Shown piece after piece: positions 14,201 to 23,200 of a stretch of DNA of 26,581 bases. Origin of the DNA: Acanthaster planci. Its lineage: Eukaryota > Echinodermata > Asteroidea > Valvatida > Acanthasteridae. The translations under genes were made by a program, and so were the position numbers. The stretch lies in contig NW_019091406.1 of the NCBI RefSeq assembly GCF_001949145.1, positions 2,102,058-2,128,638 on the forward strand, in the 5' to 3' direction. The notes beneath the pieces were generated by a model. It searched no databases and was not told where the DNA came from. It saw only the letters and a list, made by a program, of their open reading frames with translations. How positions within the stretch are numbered: position 1 is the stretch's first letter; every line of letters begins with the position of its first letter.

Positions 14201-17200
14201 AACAGTCAAAGAAGGTACAAAAGTTTCTTCTCTTCCAAATTTCTCAGGAGGATTTCGAAGTGTCCTCTGCCATCCAATCGCATACCTGGATGAAAAACTG
14301 GTACACGGCTTCCCTGGTGTCTGGAATCTCGGCCTCTGCTGCAGCTCTCTTCATGTCCATGGTAATGGAGTCCAGATCATCATTGTCAAACAAGTCGGGT
14401 ACCTCGCCGGAATTCAGCACACAGTTGATGTCCTCCAGGAAGGTTTCCTGCAGAAATTAATACAAACAAAGAGACGCACTTTCTAAATCTGGCAGTAGAT
14501 TACAGTTTGCTTCGTACAGACAACCTTCTAGTCTTAAATTGGAGCACACTGGTATAATCAATCACGATTTGCCTTCTGGCTGTGGCAAACTGCACAAATT
14601 AATGGCAACTGACTTTCACAAGCAGGCAACAGCGTAAAGACCATCCAGGTGGCCTTGATTGATTGAGAAAGCCACAGCGATCCCTTGAAGGCTCCTCCAC
14701 TTAGCCCATGATAATATCACACCCAACCAGCCCCACCTTGATGATATCACTGTCCGTCAGCAGGAAGACCGTGTTGCTGTCCTGCACCCCGGCGATGTGG
14801 AACACCTTCTTAAGGTCATCCCTGAAGTCGGCCTGGCCATAGCCCCGGGTCAGGGTCAGTCGGTAGAGCACACAGCCAGACACATGGCTGGCCAGCTGGG
14901 CCGTGGTGGCCTTGCCCGTTCCGTCCAGGCCGACTAGCACCATGTGACCGCCCGGTTGGTTGAAGACACGGGCGGCTCGCACAATGTGCTCCAAGGCCTC
15001 CTTGAAGAAGATGAGTTGGGAACCCTGCAGGAAGCATTAAAATCATTTCAGTAAAGTACTACATCCTTATCTTTGTGCTAAAAATACTAGTGCTCACTCA
15101 CGAAGTAAAGCAACTTTGACTAAATTAAATCCAACAGCATTTTTCTGTCACTGGTGGTAAGTGATGATCAATATGATTAAAAGAAGATCAATCCAGTGAT
15201 TTTGTAATCATACCTTACATATGCCCCCTCCCCCCAAAAAACACACCAACAAACAAACAACTGCGATGATGAAACCAATGTGTGCTACTTTGAAGAGTTA
15301 CAAAATCCTTCTGCTTATGTCGGGAAAAACGTATTACCTCATATTGCCAAATATCATTCCCTCAAAATGCATGCCATTTCTTTAAAATATAAGTACCTTC
15401 AAAACGATATAATTCTAGTCAAACAGTTGATTACACAGAGAGTCAATAAATTCTTTTTTTTCCTCTAATGTCTCATACCTGCCCACTGCCATAGTCCACT
15501 CGCACCATATACTCCTCCAGTATCTGTGCTAACTTGTCATAATCGCTGATGTGACGGTAAACTCGATCAACGGAGGGTGCGTTCAGGTCCAGGAAGTCAC
15601 CAAATAATATGGGCTCATCATGAAGCTTCTCAGGCGTCCATTTGACCTGAACAGAACAAGGGTGCACGACTAAAGAAAGAAATGTTGGAGGCTAAACGCA
15701 GGCTTGCGAATTTACAGAGTGCTCTCTGTAAATCTACAGGTATGCTGAAATTGTTACCACTGCCAGCGTTAACGTCCCCGAGTTTCCATCTGCTAACCTC
15801 AATCATCATGCGAAAATTCATATAGAGGGTTTGCATGGCTGCCATACCGCTGGCCAGTGCTTTTGTTTAACAGGTTATGCACAAAGGAGGTTTCCCTGTG
15901 GAACAAAAGAACTTCCCTGTAAGATGGTTACCACGCAAAGCCTCTATTAAAGTTGCATGACTGACGACTCAACCAAAGACTAAAGATTCCAACCTAGTCC
16001 CAAAATCAAAAAAAAACCAACTATAACAAAGCAGCTTCTTCCTTCGAAAAAATTCTGACAAAGTTAAATATCTGCACTTGGAAACATCCAATTCCTGCAA
16101 GCTTTAGTCAAGCAGACCCCAGGAATAAAAGGAGCTAGCTGCCTCATTACACATCAACCAGGAAAGTATTAGGAGCTGTGGATCCCTAGCCTGTCCTCAC
16201 TCAATGAGTTCAAGTATCCAGACTGTGCGCCTAACCAACTAGGTTACTCTGATTTGGGAGCAACATTCATATACGGTGGTGTCTGCTTTTCGGGTGATCT
16301 GTTTCATGCCACAAAACCAGGCCACTACAAACCTTGAAGTAATTATGGAGATCATCAGCCAGGAACTCAAAGAATCTGATTCTATCTGGCTCATCGACAA
16401 GTCTGTCATGGAAGACGCGAGTGGCTTCATGGGCTAGAAGCAAGGCAGCTGAGTCAGTTGACGTTATCACAGTCTCATCGGCTTGCAATAGACCCTGGAT
16501 GACCTGCAGAATGAAATGGTTAAAGGATGACAAGACGTCAGCCTGCTGGATGATAAAGGTCAATATGAAGAAAACCAACATTGTAGAGAATGTTTCTATG
16601 GCCAGATGAGCGGCCTTTCCCAAGAAAAAGAGCCAGAAATTTTCAAAAATTAACTTTCTGCTGTTGACAGACTGACACACACCTTTGACAAGTCCCTTAG
16701 GTTGAAGGTATAGTGAGATTTAGCTGGCGTGGGCAGCATATTAACACACATCTTGTAGTAAACAGCGATGGACGCCGATACCAGGGGAGTCAGGAGCTCT
16801 CGGATTTCGGGCAAAAAGTTCTGGTTTTCCAGGAAGCGGCCCAGTTGGACTTGGTAGATATGCTGCAGGGAGCGGACTGAGGGTTGAGGCAAGGCCATCA
16901 TGCTGGGTTGAAAGTAGGAAGAAAGAATCTTGAGAAGTTGTCCAGAATGTGATGGTCCATGGTGTCAGAGTATGACATATCAAGAGAGGGTCTTAAAAGG
17001 CTTAACGCCAAAGAACATTCCAAAAACACCACCCACTTGTTCCAATCAGGAACACCTGCTGTTCCAATACAGAACAATGCATGCTTCTGATCGGGAATAC
17101 CGGTCTAAGTGTGCGCACTCTACTTTGGGAACAGGGTGTTCCCAATGGGAACACAATGATTTCCCAGCAAGAATACCCAGTGTTCCATACAGACTAATAC

Positions 17201-20200
17201 CGGGAGATGCCCCTACTTTGCTAGTGTCATACTAGAGAGCGTGTTCTTAGACATGAGTTGCGTGCATACACTTGGTAAATCACAGTAGCCTATTGGTTAA
17301 ACAGGCACACAAAGTGGGCGTACCACCTGTCCATAGCATGGTGCCACTGCTAATTCCAGTCACATGACTGGTCCAACGGTGCATTACAGTAGTGACAGGA
17401 ACATTCCAACATTTGATAGGCTTCCTCAGACTGATAATCATATTCAATATTGTTGGTTTCCTTGCACACCACACTTTAAAGAGCCACCTTCAACAAAGAG
17501 CACTTCAAGATCAAATATTTCTAAGACTTTTGCAGCACTCGGCCAACGCCGTATCCTTTTTTATTGATCACAGTTCTTACAAGCCATTTCAGAGTACTGT
17601 TGCATTGCTACTGCAGCCTACAGTGCACACAGCAATGAAATTAAGAATACCCCACAGGCTAATTTCAGTGGAAAACACCGTTTGTTACAAAGATGTCCTT
17701 TTCTCCTTTTTTGTGCACCCGGACATCGAATTCAACAGGGGCTGTGCCACTGGTAGATTTGTGACAGTAGGGAAACTATTGATTTGGGCACTTAACTCTA
17801 CAAGGTTGGAATGGGGTTGTTTCGGAGCTCAGTCACCGTTCCAACTTACCAGAAATGTTTGAGAAGTCTTGGGCTGACTGGGTTCCTCCCACCTCCCATG
17901 GGAGCACACGCCCCACAAAGGGTCACATCCATGATATTCTGATCAAATTCAAAGAAAAATTTCCAAGACTGTAATTATTGCCTTTGATGAAAAGCTATGT
18001 AAATTTACACCGTGTAGTGCTCACGACATTTCTAAAAGGTAGAACTTGACAACCATGATGTTATCATTTTATTGTGCTAAACAATGCCAACAGGACCACA
18101 CAAAAATTGTCATTCTTTTTGTTGCGGTCCGGCCCTCTGGACGATTGCTCGAGGGTGGCAGCCCATCTGAAACTGAAGGGGGAATTGGAGGCCAGGCAAA
18201 AACAGATAGCTCAACAGGCACAAGACTTAGGTACTTAAAAATGGGCTGGATTCCTTATATTTCACCGTCATTGATGAAAACTGCTTGGACAATATGTGTA
18301 TTAAAGAGGCTACAATCTATGTGTTTCCCAGCGGAGCCATCACCGTGTCTATCCACCCAGTTGTTTAGCAGCAGTCCCCCCAAAAAACCTTGGAAGCCCG
18401 CCAAACTTGTTCAGTCCTGCCAAAAGGTATTGTAGGCCACTTCTGGCTGACAAGCTTGACATCGAGAAAATACATGTACGTTCGAACTGTGCACTTGGGC
18501 CTTGCTATAATCATACCTTGAAGACGTGCACAAGGTTCAAAGGTCACATAATTCACTGATTTAACTGGGGAATTCCCAGACCCTTACAATAAATACCTGG
18601 GACAGTTTTTCTTTTCCTATTGGTTGAAACACGTCATGGTATATTAACATTTGATAATTACCTGCTGTGCACTAGCACATGGATAGGAGACAGTTTAATC
18701 GGGTCTGATTGGTCAGGAGTCTGTGTGCACGCAAAGCATCACGCACATGCCAAGTTCTTTGAAGGGATTCTATCGGACAACTTTTCAGGACTATACCATA
18801 AAATTGATGGGGGTGTTTGGGAAAATAAAAGTAAAGTTTTAGAACAAAGTCGTTGGAAATCTATCATGTGTTGACTTCTTTTGACTCTCTGAATAAAAAA
18901 CGTATTTATGAATGGGAATAAATATGTGCTTGGCCGGTCTTAAACGAACATTTAAGACTGGCTAAGCACATATTTATTCCCTTACTGAATGTCAACTCTT
19001 CGCAGAGTAACTTCAATTAAAATGAAAGTGTACCTTCCACACAAGTTTCTTGGTGTCGTAAAATCCTCCAAACTCTAGGAACTGTCTCAGCAGTTCCAGT
19101 GGGGGCTGGGCTCCATAGGCTTCAGGGGCGGGAAGGTTGAGATCGTCCACAAAGACCAGAACCTAAGACAGGAAAGACCAATCAATGATCCTGTTGATCT
19201 AACTTTGTCATTTTGTTCACCAGTCATCCATTCTATGCAACACTATTTCATTTCATTCTTTTGGCACGTCAACCAAAGAAAAAAGACGTAAAAATTGGCC
19301 GACCTAAAAATTGACTTTATTAACAAAACACACGTGTATGTTGCGTTTGGCCATCAAAATCATGAGTGATTTTGACAGATACGCAACGCTTGGTGCAAGT
19401 GTTGACAGAAAGTGTTGATGGAAACGCTCCTTTAAGCTGTCTGCTCCCTAAGGAGATGGTCTTTTAAAAACATTCAACTGTTACGCTAAAGTGATGGATA
19501 ATGCATTGTTTATTATTGGAGATGCACATCTTGGGTCACTTTTATACCTTCTTGCCTCGTGGCCCCACCATGGTGTCTCGTCCCTTCTTGATCAGCTTGT
19601 GCTCAATCTGTGCCCGTACCCTAGCCGCCGTGGTCTGGGCACTCAGCTGTAGAGTGGTGGCTACCATACCACTGGTGGGGCGCCGTACTTGACCAGTGAT
19701 GAAGGTCAAGTCCATGGTGTCTGCTACGCCAAGACCTGGAAGGGTTTATGGCACGTTATTTCAAAACTACAAACAATGACATCAATGGCATAGTGACGCA
19801 TGGGACCTGCTTAATTAACCTCTGCAGCAACTAGCTCAGATTGTGTTTAGAGCAATAATATCCTGACGTGTACTTCTCCAAATACTAGAGCACATAGTCC
19901 CACTATGGGCATGATGGGATGCCTTGCAATACTTTTGAGTTTCATTCTTAAGATCTGAGATTCCAAACAAACAGACATGAGGTGTACACAACACTCTCAG
20001 TAATAGTTTCAAGTGAGAAGATTTCATTAACTTGTTGAAGAAAACTGGCTAAGTTTCCATGTTGAAAAGTCTGACTCATATAAAATGACACTTGGTGACT
20101 GTGATTGTTTTTTTCCTTTGAAATAGTATATCCAATGGTTGGTTTGCCGGTTTGCTTTTGCTTAACCAAGCAAGGCTTTTCATTTTCGCTCACCGCTGTC

Positions 20201-23200
20201 TCCGTCATCTTCTCCTAGTATCCCAGCTGTCAAGGCACTGATATTGGATAGGATGTTGGTGCCCCTCTCAGAGTAATGGAAGACATCCCCCAGGATGGTA
20301 CCCAGCTGAGTGGTGGCCCCTTTCTCTTTGCTCAAGAGTTTCAGCATGTGGTTGATAATGGCCGATTTGCCTACACCAGAATCGCCTGAAAAGGAAAACG
20401 TTAAAATAGAGACAACTCTGAAGAAAGTAACACCGCTTTTCTCATGTTTCTATTCAGTAAAGAACTGACTGTAGCAATAGGAATTTTTTTGCAACTGTTG
20501 GTTGAATTATGATATGTATTAAGTGCTACTTAATAATACTTAATAATGGTACAAATGTGTTTATTTACTATCTGGTACCATGAAACACAGAACAATTTAC
20601 AATGCACTAGGGAGGAAAAATGTATTCAAAATCCAGGGTATATATTTTTGTTACTTTTGATTTTCCATTAGTGACTAAGTTCTCTGTGGCAACTTCCATG
20701 AGGAACCAAAACTTCATGCTCCTGTTTACAACAGCTGTGTCTGAATTACTTGGCTACGGCTCAGAATAATCCACACGCCCATGGAAGTCACCAGTTAGCG
20801 GCATCATACATTTGCCATAGAATCATGAATTATTTCAAGCCGTAGATAAGTAATTCGGACAGGGCCTAATTCGAGGGTCCCTTTAGTGGGGCTGTTCAGC
20901 ATAAAAACAATAGACCCAAATAAAACATGCATGCTTAGCAATGTCAACTGGTGCTTACTGCATTGCTTGTGCCAGCTGACTTTTTCCTTGAAGCATGTAA
21001 GCCTGCTATGCTTAGCATGTAAGCCTGCTAGGCAATTCCTGAAAATGAGCCCAGATGCCTTATCTATTGAGATCAGAGAGTTCCCAACCTGTGAGCAAGA
21101 CTGGGTGTCTGTTGACCAGAAGCAACCCGGCCAGGAAGGAGTAGCGGACGGTATCCACTGTGGGCACCAGCTCGTTATCCTCCCGCGTGGCTTTCTTGCT
21201 CATCTGGGTGGTCAGCCCCATCTGTTCCCCCAGGGACACGTGACTGACCCCCTTGTCAATCAGGGACTTGGTGGACGGCACCAGCTCGTCCCAGGGCACA
21301 AACTTGCCGCTCTCGGCGCTGACGAAATAGTGGAAGATGGTACGGCTACCAGAGGGCAAACGCACACCTGTCAGGGCAAGAATGTGTCAAACAAGACTGT
21401 GGGATGATCTCTTAACCACTTCCTGCCAGGGATTCCGGATCCGGACACGTATGCTTTATATGCGTGGCCGGGGTATCCCAACTCGGACATAGGGGAAAGG
21501 GCCTTGTAAGAAAAGACCGTACTCGGAACAAAAGACCAGGCTGCTGGGCATTACTGACATTTTTTCACTCAAAAGTGGAGATAATTCAGCCTTGCTTTGA
21601 AACAATATACCACGGTTTGAGGCATTTAAAGCAAGCCGATTACCACCGGGGACAAAAGCGCTCTTCCACCGCAGCAATGAGCCACACAGCACCGCTACAT
21701 GCTAATCTGGCCCCTATTGAAAAGAGGTCAGCAGTGCACTGAGCCAGGTTCGTAAACAAAAGAAACTTGTATAACACCGCACAATCTGGGCTCTTTTTAC
21801 AAGGCTGCAGGCCTGGCTGAAATACTCGTCAGGCGTCAATAGATTTTGTCTGTCAGGCTAGAGTGGACAAAAGACAATCCTTCATGTGTTTGTAATTGTC
21901 CCGCAAATGAAGATAGGAATTTTTAAAGAATTTTGAAAACAGAAAAAAATGATAATTATCCTGGACCAGCATCATCAACATTAATAACTGCCCCCGGCAG
22001 CAAGTGGTTAAAGGATCAGATTGTTAAAGTCCTTTTCAGAATATGGGGAGGGACCTCTTCTCATTAGCTTTAACTTTTGATCCGAAAGGGACAATGAACA
22101 AGAGAACCTGGCACCTTCCTTGCCAAATAAACTTCTATTTCATCATACCTAACACCATAATTTGACAATTCACATAGTTTTCAAAGTTTCAAAATATGAT
22201 GGACGCCTGCAGCCATGGTGCCATTAAGGGATGCCCTGAATTTCTAGGCGACAAACATCGATGCATACCAAACAGGCAATGAACAAGAGAAATCTGTCTA
22301 AACACTATTAGTCCGTAACTGCACCATGCTGACATGGCGTACAGTCTGTTGACTAATCTTGACAGAAATTCTGTAAATACCAAAAGGCAGTGCCACCCTG
22401 GGACTCAGACTTCAAAGGTAAGTATGAGCCTGTTCTTCCCTGGGTTGTTAAGATATTGACAGAAAGAGGTGCATTTGCAAATAACTAACAGTTAATCAAA
22501 TTCTGGTATAACTTCGCAGGTGCTAACATACCCAGAGGTGGCTCTGTGTCAAACATATCATGCACAAAGGTGTCAAACTCGTAGGCAATGTTGAGGTCAG
22601 GGACTTCCACCTTCTTTCCCTTAGCTCCACCCCCTCCCCCGGGCATCCGAGGGGCTACTGAGATGCCACCATCGTCTTCACTGTCATCTTCCCTCTTCAG
22701 GTTGCCACCCACAGACCAGGTATAACAGAAGACAAAGATCTTGCCGAGTAAGGTCAGTAACTGATCTGGGTACTTTACCAAGTACCATTCCTTTGAGCTG
22801 AAATGTGACAAAAGAAAGAGTTTAACCATTGAATGGAGCTGATGAACAGAGTCAAACTGGATCTTGTCTTTATATGGACAATTCTGAGGAAGTTACTCAA
22901 AGCCTGCAGGCAATACTGATTAAAGTTTAGCTTTATGGATGGCTATTTCTGGTTATAAAACCAAGGATGCCTTGACGCTGTTGCTCAAAAGTCTGAGGAA
23001 ACCTTTTGAGAGGAGACAATGAGAAGCAGTTACAGTTTTAGAGGTGAAAGGAGAACGCCAAAAGCATGTTCTGGGTGAAACCCAAGGACTCAAGTGCAGC
23101 CTGAAAATCCAATTCACATGTCTGTCTGCCTGAGTGGGATTTGAACCCGAGCCAAAGAGGTGAAAGGCAATACTACTATGACAATCTGGCTCACCCTTAA

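Noticed and set aside
17392-17862. Plus-strand 156-residue open frame, the longest outside the dynein exons
   Set aside because: No domain recognised, no codon bias, no splice context, and it runs into exon 10 antisense; best read as chance.
18046-18435. Plus-strand 129-residue frame over the coding relic
   Set aside because: It is a third frame with a less protein-like composition than the two offset frames I describe, so I treat it as a shadow.
18588-18900. AATAAA motifs as the 3' end of a plus-strand gene
   Set aside because: In AT-rich introns such hexamers are frequent, and no intact upstream coding frame supports a transcript end.
21464-21742. 92-residue open frame inside piggyBac-like copy A as a transposase piece
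   Set aside because: It has no acidic-triad or zinc-finger pattern and the 600-bp element is too short to be autonomous.
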